From: Gillisella vitis
GTDB taxonomy: Bacteria; Pseudomonadota; Alphaproteobacteria; Rhizobiales; Rhizobiaceae
DNA length: 64,000 bases
Direction of reading: 5' to 3'
Assembly: GCF_001541345.2 (NCBI RefSeq)
Contig: NZ_LMVL02000002.1
Coordinates: forward strand, 558,001-622,000
The notes beneath the pieces are model-generated. The model was not told where the DNA came from. It was given only the letters and a program-made list of their open reading frames with translations, and made no database searches. Shown here piece by piece: positions 34,590-43,255 of the stretch. Every line of letters starts with the position of its first letter. Position 1 is the first letter of the stretch. The translations under genes were made by a program, and so were the position numbers.

Positions 34590-35815
34590 ATTGCCGTCAT
34601 TGCGGATCGCTTCGGATGCGACCCTTTCTCGACCTTGGCACCGCGCCGCCCTCCAATTCCTATGTGAAGGCCGAGGAACTGGCAAAGCCGGAGCTTTGGT
34701 ATCCGCTGGTCATCCGGGTCTGCGAGGACTGCCTGCTGGTACAGACCGAGGATTTCGCCGCCCGTGAAACCTTCTTTTCCCATGATTATGCCTATTTTTC
34801 CTCGTTTTCCTCGTCCTGGCTGGCGCATGCCAAATCCTATGTCGAGGCGATGACGGATCGCTTCGGGCTTGGCGAAGGCGCGAAAGTGGTGGAAGTGGCT
34901 GCTAATGACGGCTACCTGCTGCAATATGTGCGTGAGCGCGGCATTGCCTGCCTGGGTGTGGAGCCAACAGCCAGCACGGCCCGGGCCGCTCGCGACAGGG
35001 GTATTGATATCGTCGAAGAGTTTTTCGGCGTGGAACTGGCGAAAAAGCTGGTGGCCGACGGCTGGGCCGCCGATCTGACCGCCGCCAACAATGTGCTGGC
35101 ACATGTGCCTGACATCAATGATTTCGTCGCAGGCTTTGCCCATCTGCTGAAACCGGCGGGGGTTGCAACCTTCGAATTTCCACATCTGATGAATATGATC
35201 GCGGAACGTCAGTTCGACACGGCCTATCACGAGCATTATTCCTATCTGTCGCTGCTGGCTGTTGATCGGATTTTTGCCGCCAATGGCCTTGTCGTGTTCG
35301 ATGTGGAAACCACGCCCTGGCATGGTGGCAGCCTAAGGGTGCTGGCCTGCCGGGCCGACAGCAAGGCTCATGTCCGCACACCGGCTGTCGAGGCGATGCT
35401 GGCGCGTGAAAGGGCGGCCGGTCTTGACGCCGTGACCGGCTATGACGGTTTCCAGGCAGAGGCGGAAGCCGTGCGCGATGATTTCCTGTCCTTCCTGATC
35501 GACTGTAACCGGAAAGGCCTGTCTGTTGCCGCCTACGGTGCAGCAGCCAAGGGCAATACGCTGTTGAACTTCGCCGGCATCAAGGCTGGTCAGATCGGTT
35601 TCGTTGTGGACAAAAATCCGGCCAAGCAAGACCTGTTCCTACCCGGAAGCCGCGTGCCGATTGTTTCGGAAGAGATCCTGAAAACCCGCAAACCTGACAG
35701 ACTGGTGATCCTCCCATGGAATCTGACGGCAGAAATCAAACAACAGCTTTCCTATATCGCCGATTGGGGTGGGAAATTCGTGACCGCGGTGCCGAACCTG
35801 ACAGTCCATCCATAA
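34586..35815 (+). CDS. TylC3-type sugar C-methyltransferase
   Basis: The 409-residue protein has an N-terminal zinc site (Cys3, Cys6, Cys46, Cys49), a SAM-binding VVEVAANDGYLLQ (residues 101-113) and a C-terminal Methyltransf_14 domain. YHEHYSY at 214-220 matches the catalytic Tyr-x-Glu-His of the 3-C-methyltransferases TylC3 and TcaB9, and DYAYFSSFS holds the other expected Tyr. It should add a methyl branch to the C3 of a 4-keto-6-deoxyhexose. Its position right after rfbF-rfbG-epimerase makes CDP-4-keto-6-deoxyglucose or its epimer the likely acceptor. Confidence 0.88.
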   Translation: MNCRHCGSLRMRPFLDLGTAPPSNSYVKAEELAKPELWYPLVIRVCEDCLLVQTEDFAARETFFSHDYAYFSSFSSSWLAHAKSYVEAMTDRFGLGEGAKVVEVAANDGYLLQYVRERGIACLGVEPTASTARAARDRGIDIVEEFFGVELAKKLVADGWAADLTAANNVLAHVPDINDFVAGFAHLLKPAGVATFEFPHLMNMIAERQFDTAYHEHYSYLSLLAVDRIFAANGLVVFDVETTPWHGGSLRVLACRADSKAHVRTPAVEAMLARERAAGLDAVTGYDGFQAEAEAVRDDFLSFLIDCNRKGLSVAAYGAAAKGNTLLNFAGIKAGQIGFVVDKNPAKQDLFLPGSRVPIVSEEILKTRKPDRLVILPWNLTAEIKQQLSYIADWGGKFVTAVPNLTVHP

Positions 35816-35939
35816 CGGCGGACGCCACCATAACGCAGGAGAGCCAGCAGATCCTGCCGAGAGACACGCTGCCACGTCCCGGCGATACAATCAGCGCCAA
35901 ATAGTGGCTGGCACAAAGCGTAGATCCAGGAGACCCTCG

Positions 35940-37280
35940 ATGACCGACAAGCCAACCCTTTCGATTTGCGTGCCTTCGCGCAACCGGCAAATCTATTTCC
36001 AGAAGACCATTGCGGGACTGTTGCGCAACACGCGTACCGATGTCGAGTTCATTTTTACCGACAATTCTGACGATCCCACCGTGATGAACGATTTTATGGC
36101 GGACCTCGCGACGGATAAGCGTATTGTCTATCTTCCTACAACCGATCGTGTCCTGTCGATGATGGACAATTGGGAGCGGACGATTCATGCCAGCCGAGGC
36201 GAGTGGGTGGTGTTCATCGGCGACGACGATTTCATCGAGCCTGATGTTGCCGGACTGATCCTGCGGATTGACGAGATCAATCCGGATATGGAGGCATTAT
36301 CCTGGGGAGTTTTGAATTATTCCTGGCCGGTTGAAGGAGAAGCGGTCTGTACCGTGGTTGTGCCGTTTGACCGAACCGTCATGCGTTTACCCAGGGCAGA
36401 GCTGATGCGCCGGATGTTTGGCTGGCACGAGTCGACATCCGTTCCAACGTCGGGCTTTTCCATTTACCATTCCGCTATCAGGCGAAGGCTGCTGGATCGG
36501 ATCTATGCCAAATATCATCACCGTTACTTTGAGCATCCGGTGGTCGACTACGATATTGCGATGAAAGTGATCTGTGAAGCGCAGGACTTCGTCGTGTGCC
36601 AACGGCCATTCTCAGTGCTCGGAGCCTGCCCCCAGAGCAATTCTTTTTCCATCGGCCGCTTGGAAGACACCAAGATGCGGGCCAAAATTTTCATGGACGA
36701 ATTCGGCAAGAATTTTGAAGAAGACCCGACACTGCGGGATTTCCCATTCAGCTCCTTTTTAGGCTGTACGGCGACCATTGGCGTCACCCAGCAATGGTTC
36801 CGGAAGACTTATAATGTCAGCTATACGGGGTGGGAAAAAGGCTATGCAAGCGCCTGCGCACTCAATACCGAAGCCTATCGAGACAGGGAGGCCTTTGACA
36901 TCATTCGCGCAGGTTACGAGACGGCCTTCCGCAATTGGCAGGGTGGAAGGTTTCTTTCACATTACCAACCGGTCTGGCGCGGCGATATACCCGTGACGCC
37001 CATGAGCGGTGCGACCTCTGCCGGGGTGATGGTGCTTGCCGATATCGCTGGGGCAACGTCCCCTGCCGAGCTTTGGGATGTCGTCTCGGCGATGATTGTG
37101 GCTCCCGACGATATTCTCGTCCGTCCGACAGGCTTGCGTCTGCAGAACGAAGAGGAGTTTGCCACCAACGAACTTATGCGGCTCGAAGGAAATATGCGTG
37201 TTGCCAGTTCTGAAAAAGCAGCTCCCGGCAAGCCGGTTGCCATGCGCAATGACCGACACACCAGAGGCCGGCGGCGCTGA
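35940..37280 (+). CDS. Family 2 glycosyltransferase
   Basis: The 446-residue protein has a GT-A start TLSICVPSRNRQIYFQKTIAGLL, then FIFTDNSDD, and WVVFIGDDDFIEPD, whose Asp95-97 is the nucleotide/metal site. No membrane helix is seen. ATG 35940 follows AGGAG by seven bases; a GTG at 35904 would add twelve basic residues. It probably transfers the CDP-sugar product or another hexose in polysaccharide assembly. The gene at 39474 is a diverged relative with the same layout (compare IYHSAIRRRLLDRIY with LYHGAIKRSLIDSVL). Confidence 0.85.
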   Translation: MTDKPTLSICVPSRNRQIYFQKTIAGLLRNTRTDVEFIFTDNSDDPTVMNDFMADLATDKRIVYLPTTDRVLSMMDNWERTIHASRGEWVVFIGDDDFIEPDVAGLILRIDEINPDMEALSWGVLNYSWPVEGEAVCTVVVPFDRTVMRLPRAELMRRMFGWHESTSVPTSGFSIYHSAIRRRLLDRIYAKYHHRYFEHPVVDYDIAMKVICEAQDFVVCQRPFSVLGACPQSNSFSIGRLEDTKMRAKIFMDEFGKNFEEDPTLRDFPFSSFLGCTATIGVTQQWFRKTYNVSYTGWEKGYASACALNTEAYRDREAFDIIRAGYETAFRNWQGGRFLSHYQPVWRGDIPVTPMSGATSAGVMVLADIAGATSPAELWDVVSAMIVAPDDILVRPTGLRLQNEEEFATNELMRLEGNMRVASSEKAAPGKPVAMRNDRHTRGRRR

Positions 37281-37438
37281 CCTTAATCGCCTCCCTTTCT
37301 TCAGAGATCGACCAAGTTATCTACCGTGCTACCTCACAGTCGTAGCGACTTTTCAGCCATCCTGACGGTGAGGTAATTTATTGCTCGTTTCCTTACATCG
37401 GCATCGATTTGAGGAGAAATTTATGCAGCAAATATAGA

Positions 37439-37484
37439 AAGCGACAACACCATGCATTTTATAAAACGCATGGTGTTGTCGCTT
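37439..37484. terminator. Near-perfect 46-base palindrome between convergent genes
   Basis: AAGCGACAACACCATGC (37439-37455) and GCATGGTGTTGTCGCTT (37468-37484) are exact 17-base inverted arms. The 12-base loop itself contains the palindrome TTTTATAAAA. It lies between the convergent glycosyltransferase and CmcI-like genes, so a bidirectional terminator is likely, although the T-tracts are short. The remaining 37281-37503 sequence shows nothing else. Confidence 0.65.
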
Positions 37485-37503
37485 ATCAAAGATCTTCCAG
37501 CCG

Positions 37504-38316
37504 TCACACCCGCCGCAGAAATCCATCGCGTGAAACGGTGATGGCGATTTTGTGCTCCAGCGCGTGGTCGTATTCAAGGTGCAGCGGCGTGCCATCGGCA
37601 GCCTTACGGCCTTCCTGCTCCAGGCGTCGCATATATTCCCAGACCGCGGTTCTGGGGTTGTCGCCTGGACCCCAGGGCCGTTCGGGATACATGCTTTGCG
37701 GCATGTCTTCCACCAGCGTATCCCAGACAGCGCAATAGGAGCCCTTGGAGACAAGCGGCGCATAAAGCTCCAGTTCCTGCAAGACATGCGCATGGGTATG
37801 GTTGGAATCGAGGAAAACCATGACCTTTTCGTAGCCTTTGGCTGCGTCCTTGACCTTGGCAATGATATCCGCAGCGACGGAAGAGCCCTCGATCATGCTG
37901 ATCTTGTGGCTCATCGGATGGGCCTCGATGGCGGCACGGTTATGGGCGCGGATGTCGATGTCGATGCCGAGCACCTTGCGGCGGCTGGACTTGGGGTCCA
38001 GCATTTCGCCTTTTTCTACAGCCTCGCAATAATCGATCATTGCCAGCATGGAGGCGCTCATCACCAGTGAGCCGCCATGGGCTATGCCGGTTTCGATCAC
38101 CAGATCCGGTTTGACCGACCAGATCATCTCCTGGATAGCATAGCTGTCCTGCGGGATCTGGATGATGGGCCGGCCGAGCCAGCTGAAATTATACATATAG
38201 CCCAGCGGTATGCATGTCTCGATCCAGCGATTGGACAGGTCGAGGAATTCCTTGCTCTCGCCGATCGACTGGATGTTACGGCTTACCAAAGCCTTGAAAT
38301 CTTCGACAGTATTCAT
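37504..38316 (-). CDS. CmcI-family (cephalosporin hydroxylase / rhamnosyl O-methyltransferase) protein
   Basis: The 270-residue protein has the CmcI/PF04989 features PIIQIPQDSYAIQEMIWSVKPDLVIETGIAHGGSL, KVLGIDIDIRAHNR, and MVFLDSNHTHAHVLQELELYAPL. These are SAM-dependent methyltransferases despite the family name, and include sugar O-methyltransferases. In a polysaccharide cluster it most likely O-methylates a sugar residue. It is transcribed against its neighbours. Confidence 0.85.
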   Translation of the reverse strand: MNTVEDFKALVSRNIQSIGESKEFLDLSNRWIETCIPLGYMYNFSWLGRPIIQIPQDSYAIQEMIWSVKPDLVIETGIAHGGSLVMSASMLAMIDYCEAVEKGEMLDPKSSRRKVLGIDIDIRAHNRAAIEAHPMSHKISMIEGSSVAADIIAKVKDAAKGYEKVMVFLDSNHTHAHVLQELELYAPLVSKGSYCAVWDTLVEDMPQSMYPERPWGPGDNPRTAVWEYMRRLEQEGRKAADGTPLHLEYDHALEHKIAITVSRDGFLRRV

Positions 38317-38540
38317 TGCGGGTCCGTTCAGTTATTGCCTGCCTGCGCAGACGCTAAGCCGCCTTACCTGCGTGAGCCTGACGTGTCTGTGGTGTAATGA
38401 TGGTTGAATAAGCCAGGGTGTCCCTTGAAGACGTAAATCGGTTGGCGTCATATGGCGCGCAATGCGTTGTATCGGCGGGATCGACCTGAAATCTCCTTGG
38501 TCTGGGGTTTGCCGCAGATGAAAGATTGGAGTGACAAGGG

Positions 38541-39413
38541 ATGGGCAAGACTATTCTGTTGACGGGAGCGACGGGCTTTGTCGGGAGGCAGATCCACCGT
38601 GCTCTGCTGGACGCCGGGCATAGCGTGGTGGCTGTCGTCCGTCCTCACTCCGCAAGCATTCTTGCGGTAGAAGGCCGTGCCGCGAGAGTGATCGAGACTG
38701 AGGATGTGTTCGCGCAATCGGTCGATTGGTGGGCGGCCCAGTGCGAGGGCTGCGACGCGGTCATCCACGCTGCCTGGTATGTGGAGGCGGGGAAATACCT
38801 GGATTCGCCGCTGAATTTTCACTGCGTTATCGGCAGTTTGGCCCTAGCGCAAGGAGCTACACGCGCTGGCGTCACTCATTTCATCGGCCTTGGCACCTGT
38901 GTCGAATATCGCTTGCCGTCGGACCATTTGACGGTGGATTCGCCCCTTGAGCCGAAGACACTTTATGCCGCTGCCAAGCTTTCCACCTACCAGATGCTGG
39001 ACCGGTATTTCTCAGGTCTTGGTCTTGTGTTTTCCTGGTGCCGGATCTTTTATCTCTATGGGGAAGGCGAGCATCCGGCCCGTCTTGTGCCTTATCTGAG
39101 GCAACAACTTTCGCAAGGGCTCGTTGCCAAGCTGTCCAAAGGCACGCAATGGCGCGATTTTCTGGATGTGAAAGAGGCGGGAAAGATGATTGCCGGCGTG
39201 GTTGATACCGGACAGAGCGGCGCGATCAATATATGCTCCGGCAAGGCGGTCACCATTCGGACGCTGGCCGAACGCATTGCCGATGACTATGGCCGCCGCG
39301 ACCTGCTGGAATTCGGCACGGCAGAGATCCATCCTGCCGATCCCCTGGCGGTGGTCGGTGTGTGCAATGTTGCGGTGATCAAGCCTGACTCAGGAGAAAT
39401 GGCTCCCGGTTGA
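38541..39413 (+). CDS. NAD(P)-dependent sugar epimerase/reductase (SDR family)
   Basis: The 290-residue protein starts TILLTGATGFVGRQIHRALL and has VIHAAWYVEAGKYLDSPLN, GLGTCVEY and the catalytic YAAAK. It resembles the 4-reductases that finish CDP-abequose and related sugars. In this cluster it would reduce the C4 keto group left after methylation. The start is ATG 38541 with GGAG nine bases upstream. A true epimerase role cannot be excluded. Confidence 0.78.
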   Translation: MGKTILLTGATGFVGRQIHRALLDAGHSVVAVVRPHSASILAVEGRAARVIETEDVFAQSVDWWAAQCEGCDAVIHAAWYVEAGKYLDSPLNFHCVIGSLALAQGATRAGVTHFIGLGTCVEYRLPSDHLTVDSPLEPKTLYAAAKLSTYQMLDRYFSGLGLVFSWCRIFYLYGEGEHPARLVPYLRQQLSQGLVAKLSKGTQWRDFLDVKEAGKMIAGVVDTGQSGAINICSGKAVTIRTLAERIADDYGRRDLLEFGTAEIHPADPLAVVGVCNVAVIKPDSGEMAPG

Positions 39414-39473
39414 TGCTGCCAGCCAAAGTTTAGCGCATCGCATTGAAGACGCCAATGTATCCGGACCTTGGCG

Positions 39474-40607
39474 TCAGGCACTTGCGCGGGCGTTTGGCTC
39501 CGCGATGACCCTGATTGGCGTCATCATGCTGCGCGCCACGGCATAGAACTGCTGGGCGTTGACGGCATTGCCAATGAAGCGGTCTACCAACAGAACCTTG
39601 CCATGCAGGCCCTGCTGTCTGTCTTCATGGGGTGTGGCGGAAAAGGGCGGTGCGAACGCCTGGACCCATGCCTGACCGCCCGGCATGGACAGGAACGCTC
39701 GGGAATAGGCTTCGTATTTTGTCCGAAACGGGCCAGTGGAATGTTCGAAAGCGCAATCATACATGCAGGCGCGGACGAAATCCTCCCCAAAGCCTGCCCA
39801 TTCGCTGCCAAGCTCCATCAGCACTCGGGCCTGAACTTCGGCAATGGCAGCCGTCAGGCCTATTCCGGCATGCAACGGAAAATCCTTGAGTGCGGATGGC
39901 ACGGGACGTGGCTGGAACGGGTGTGCATGCACGGCGGACAGCGGGCGATTGCAAAAGGCCAGTGCATTGGCAAACAGCAGCACGCGGGCCGCCCACTCAT
40001 ATTGCGGCACCAGGGTTAGCCAACTCAGTGCGCCGCAAGCCGAAAGGACACTGTCGATCAGGCTGCGCTTGATGGCCCCATGATAAAGACCGAAGGGCAT
40101 GCGCGGCACTTGCCTTGCCTCTTTCCAGTGAAAGAAAGCCTCGAGCATCGGAGCCTTCTCAAATTCGGTGATATTATGCAGCACCGGGATCGCCACATTG
40201 GTCTTGATATGGCGCGGTGCATCCGCCGAGATCTGAAATGCACTCCATCCCAACGCATCCACATGTGGATGTTTATTTTCCAGAGAGGAGAGCAGATCGG
40301 GAAGATCGGGCTCGATCATGTCTTCGGGATGGACAAGCGACACCCAATCGCCCTCGGCCGCAGCCAAGGTGCCGATCCAGAGCTGCGCTGCCGAAAGGGT
40401 TTCCGGTGCAGGTGGCAGAAGGCGCAAGCGTCTATCGCGCGCCGCTATATCCGCGAACTGCCCATCGCGATGCACTTTGTCGCCAAAGCCGGAGAGAATG
40501 ATTTCCAGATCAGCGGTCTCATTCTTCAGGAGTTCCGTGACCAGATAGACCGGCAGGATATGGCCCGGTTCTACCGGAATACAGACAGAAAGCTTCGGCA
40601 TTGGCAT
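39474..40607 (-). CDS. Family 2-like glycosyltransferase, relative of the one at 35940
   Basis: The 377-residue protein begins MPMPKLSVCIPVEPGHILPVYLVTELL and has DWVSLVHPEDMIEPD in place of the GDDDFIEPD motif of its relative, so the metal-binding triplet is altered to PED. LYHGAIKRSLIDSVL is shared with it. ATG 40607 is preferred: an in-frame GTG at 40649 would add 14 residues encoded by a dispersed repeat. It is the last gene of the polysaccharide cluster. An inactive or differently specific transferase is possible given the changed motif. Confidence 0.78.
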   Translation of the reverse strand: MPMPKLSVCIPVEPGHILPVYLVTELLKNETADLEIILSGFGDKVHRDGQFADIAARDRRLRLLPPAPETLSAAQLWIGTLAAAEGDWVSLVHPEDMIEPDLPDLLSSLENKHPHVDALGWSAFQISADAPRHIKTNVAIPVLHNITEFEKAPMLEAFFHWKEARQVPRMPFGLYHGAIKRSLIDSVLSACGALSWLTLVPQYEWAARVLLFANALAFCNRPLSAVHAHPFQPRPVPSALKDFPLHAGIGLTAAIAEVQARVLMELGSEWAGFGEDFVRACMYDCAFEHSTGPFRTKYEAYSRAFLSMPGGQAWVQAFAPPFSATPHEDRQQGLHGKVLLVDRFIGNAVNAQQFYAVARSMMTPIRVIAEPNARASA

Positions 40608-40630
40608 CTCACGATTTTTGGCACCATTTT

Positions 40631-40669
40631 CGGCAAAACTGGTTTCCACTTTTCCTGGAAATGCTCTAG
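40631..40669 (-). repeat. Dispersed repeat, module 1 only
   Basis: Read on the minus strand the element starts CTAGAGCATTTCCAGGAAAA and continues GTGGAAACCAGTTTT, matching module 1 of the copy at 31755 but without the 41-base palindrome. It sits directly before the glycosyltransferase start and offers a spurious GTG start in frame. Confidence 0.75.
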
Positions 40670-40751
40670 GAGAACAAACTGGTGCGAGCCTTGGTGCAGC
40701 CCGTTCATGGACACATCAACCAAACAATACCAACGATTTTATTTGCAAAAA

Positions 40752-40827
40752 TGGTGCCCGGAGGCGGATTTGAACCACCGACACGCGGATTTTCAATCCG
40801 CTGCTCTACCAACTGAGCTATCCGGGC
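40752..40827 (-). tRNA. tRNA-Phe (GAA)
   Basis: On the minus strand the 76-base sequence begins GCCCGGATAGCTCAGTTGG, has anticodon loop TTGAAAA with anticodon GAA, T-arm GGTTCAAATCC, acceptor strand CCGGGC, discriminator A and an encoded CCA. All cloverleaf arms pair. It lies between the polysaccharide cluster and yacG. Confidence 0.97.
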
Positions 40828-41020
40828 ATCCTGGCCAAACAAGCACTATTTGAGGGCTGTTTGCCGTTAGGGGAAAACTTTCCCCCGGAAGCAGCGCGGT
40901 TATAGCATCTAAATTTTTCATGTCCAGCGCCAAAAGACACTTTTTTGACGATGGATGTAAAAAGATTGAAAGCCATTTTAAAACAGAAACTTACGCTGAA
41001 ATTGCAATGGCTGTCTCGGT

Positions 41021-41230
41021 TCAGAATCGACCGTCGTCATCCGGGTTGGATTCGTCTTCGGCCACGGGAATGGCATAGGAGCCTTTCAGCCAGCGCGACA
41101 GATCCTGGGTGCGGCAGCGGTCGGAGCAGAAGGGATAGTGTTCGCGGTGGGATGGATGGCCGCATTCCGGGCAGGGGAGGGGTTTGCGCAAGGGTGCAAC
41201 CTTGGCAGTATGTTCTGGTTCGTCACTCAT
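41021..41230 (-). CDS. yacG: DNA gyrase inhibitor / zinc-ribbon protein YacG
   Basis: The 69-residue protein has the four-cysteine zinc site CPECGHPS and FCSDRCRTQDLSRWLKGSYAIP, which is the YacG signature. YacG binds the GyrB C-terminal region and blocks gyrase. It follows maf by 57 bases on the same strand in the order conserved across rhizobia. The C-terminus is acidic (EDESNPDDD). Confidence 0.93.
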   Translation of the reverse strand: MSDEPEHTAKVAPLRKPLPCPECGHPSHREHYPFCSDRCRTQDLSRWLKGSYAIPVAEDESNPDDDGRF

Positions 41231-41287
41231 GTGTCATCCTTTGCTTGGCATCAGCCTTCACGCGCTGGGCCCTGCCTGCTGGGCTGC

Positions 41288-41908
41288 TTATCCTTCCGAC
41301 CAGCGGGCCTGCACATCCATGCCTTCGCCTGCCAGCAATTGCACAGTTTCATACAGGGGCAGGCCGACGACATTGGAATAGGAGCCAACCAGTTTCTGTA
41401 CGAAACTGCCGGCAATGCCCTGGATGGCATAGGCGCCAGCCTTGCCACGCCATTCACCGGACAGAATATAGGCGTTGATTTCAGCTTCCGACAGACGCTT
41501 GAAGCGCACCTTGCTTTCCACCACCTTCTGGCGGATCTTGCGATCCGGCGTAATCAGGCAGACACCGGTAAACACCCAGTGATTGCGGCCTGAAACCAGA
41601 TTGAGCGCGGCAATGGCCTCGTCGCTGTATTCGGTTTTCGGCAGCACCCGACGGCCAACGGCAACCACCGTATCGGCCGCCAGGATGAAAGCGCCTTTCC
41701 AATCCGCCTCGTCCGCGCTGGCCTCAAGGGCTGCTTTGGCCTTGTCGGTTGCCAAACGGCGCGCCAGCGAGCGCGGCTGCTCGTTCTTCAAGGGGCTTTC
41801 GTCGAGATCCATCGGCATCAGCCGATCGGCTTCCAGGCCCACCTGCCGCAGCAGTTCGACGCGGCGGGGGGAGCCTGAAGCCAGGATCAGCTTGCGTTTG
41901 CCGGCCAT
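41288..41908 (-). CDS. maf: Maf-like nucleoside triphosphate pyrophosphatase
   Basis: The 206-residue protein begins [19 protein letters not shown] with the phosphate-binding SGSPRR, then [32 protein letters not shown], and [38 protein letters not shown]. Maf proteins hydrolyse non-canonical or modified nucleotides. It lies 16 bases after infA. Confidence 0.93.
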   Translation of the reverse strand: MAGKRKLILASGSPRRVELLRQVGLEADRLMPMDLDESPLKNEQPRSLARRLATDKAKAALEASADEADWKGAFILAADTVVAVGRRVLPKTEYSDEAIAALNLVSGRNHWVFTGVCLITPDRKIRQKVVESKVRFKRLSEAEINAYILSGEWRGKAGAYAIQGIAGSFVQKLVGSYSNVVGLPLYETVQLLAGEGMDVQARWSEG

Positions 41909-41924
41909 AGGCGGCTCCTCGCCG

Positions 41925-42143
41925 TTACTTGAAGCGATAGGTGATACGGCCCTTGGTCAGGTCGTAGGGTGTCATTTCCACCAGGACCTTGTCGCCAGCC
42001 AGCACGCGGATGCGGTTCTTGCGCATACGGCCAGCCGTATGGGCGATAATTTCATGTTCGTTTTCGAGCTTCACCCGGAATGTGGCGTTCGGCAGCAGTT
42101 CCGTAACGACACCGGGGAATTCGAGGACTTCTTCTTTAGCCAT
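41925..42143 (-). CDS. infA: Translation initiation factor IF-1
   Basis: The 72-residue S1-like protein runs from [20 protein letters not shown] through [27 protein letters not shown] to GRITYRFK, nearly identical in form to IF-1 across bacteria. It binds the 30S A site during initiation. The gap to the upstream gene is 121 bases and may hold its own promoter. Confidence 0.98.
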   Translation of the reverse strand: MAKEEVLEFPGVVTELLPNATFRVKLENEHEIIAHTAGRMRKNRIRVLAGDKVLVEMTPYDLTKGRITYRFK

Positions 42144-42264
42144 TGATGCCTTGTCTTTCTGTGTGTTTCGTCGAGGCGGCTACCGCCCCGGTCAAAATGT
42201 GGCCGGAACCTACACAATCACTGGGCTTTTGTGAACCTTGTAGATCGGGCTTTTCGAATTTGTT

Positions 42265-42768
42265 TCAAACGCCGCCAAGCGGGCTTGTTCCCGGCCGTCT
42301 GAAGCGCTGCTCGATCAGCACCGCTAGCCGGTCTCGCACCTCGCGATAGGCGGCCAATTGCTGGTCGCGGGTATCGGCCTCGATGGTTGGGTCATGCATA
42401 GGCCAATACACCACCTCAACGGAAGAGGAGCGTGTCAGTTCCAGGGCGGCATGATGCGCTTCGGGAGCCAGAGTGACGACCAGGTCGAAAAAGTCATCCT
42501 CCAGCTCGTCCAGGGTCTGCGGCTGACGCTTGCCAAGCGAAAGCCCGATTTCATCCAGTACCACATCAACGAAAGGATCGCGCTCGCCATGCCGCACGCC
42601 CGCCGAGGCAACATAGACACCTGACGGCAGTAACCTCTTGGCCAGGGCCTCGGCCATGGGCGAGCGCACGGCATTCATACCGCAGAGGAACAATACGGAG
42701 TGGGGTATGGCTCTCTCTTGGCGATGATCGGCGCTGAGGCCGGGGGTATCTTCGGTCGGATCACTCAT
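42265..42768 (-). CDS. Low-molecular-weight protein tyrosine phosphatase / ArsC-like protein
   Basis: The 167-residue protein has the P-loop CGMNAVRSPMAEAL (C-x5-R) and a later VVYWPMHDPTIEAD carrying the catalytic Asp-Pro. It probably dephosphorylates protein tyrosine or is an arsenate-reductase relative. ATG 42768 lies ten bases after the UPF0262 stop; an upstream start at 42834 would overlap that gene. Confidence 0.83.
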   Translation of the reverse strand: MSDPTEDTPGLSADHRQERAIPHSVLFLCGMNAVRSPMAEALAKRLLPSGVYVASAGVRHGERDPFVDVVLDEIGLSLGKRQPQTLDELEDDFFDLVVTLAPEAHHAALELTRSSSVEVVYWPMHDPTIEADTRDQQLAAYREVRDRLAVLIEQRFRRPGTSPLGGV

Positions 42769-42778
42769 GCCGGACGCC

Positions 42779-43252
42779 TCAGCCGCGCCAATACAGCACG
42801 CAGACCAGCGTGAAGAGCCGCCGAGCACTGTCAAAATCGAGATTGATCTTGTCTTTCAACCGGTCTTTCAGAGTTTGCGAGCCATCGTTGTGAATACCGC
42901 GCCGCCCCATATCGATGGCCTCGATCTGGCTGGGCGTGGAGGAGCGGATCGCCTCATAATAGCTTTCGCAGATCATGAAATAGTCTTTGATGATCCGCCT
43001 GAGTGGTGTCAGTGACAGGATGTGGGTGGCGACAGCCTCGCCCTCCTGGGTGGTGATGGTGAAGACCAGCCGGGCATTCACCAGGGACAGGCTGAGACGA
43101 TAAGGCCCGCCGGGATGACCGACCGGCTCGAAGGAATTTTCCTCGATCAGATCGAAAATCGCCACCGCCCGCTCATGCTCGACATCGGGCGTCGAGCGCC
43201 CGATCGTCTCATCGAGAACGACATCGAAAAGCTTGAAGTCGCCCTTCGCCAT
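42779..43252 (-). CDS. UPF0262 family protein
   Basis: The 157-residue protein ([76 protein letters not shown]) matches the UPF0262 family of alphaproteobacteria. Function is unknown. It sits three bases after the hisD stop, and the same gene order is conserved in rhizobia, so it is co-transcribed with hisD. Confidence 0.88.
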   Translation of the reverse strand: MAKGDFKLFDVVLDETIGRSTPDVEHERAVAIFDLIEENSFEPVGHPGGPYRLSLSLVNARLVFTITTQEGEAVATHILSLTPLRRIIKDYFMICESYYEAIRSSTPSQIEAIDMGRRGIHNDGSQTLKDRLKDKINLDFDSARRLFTLVCVLYWRG

Positions 43253-43255
43253 CAG

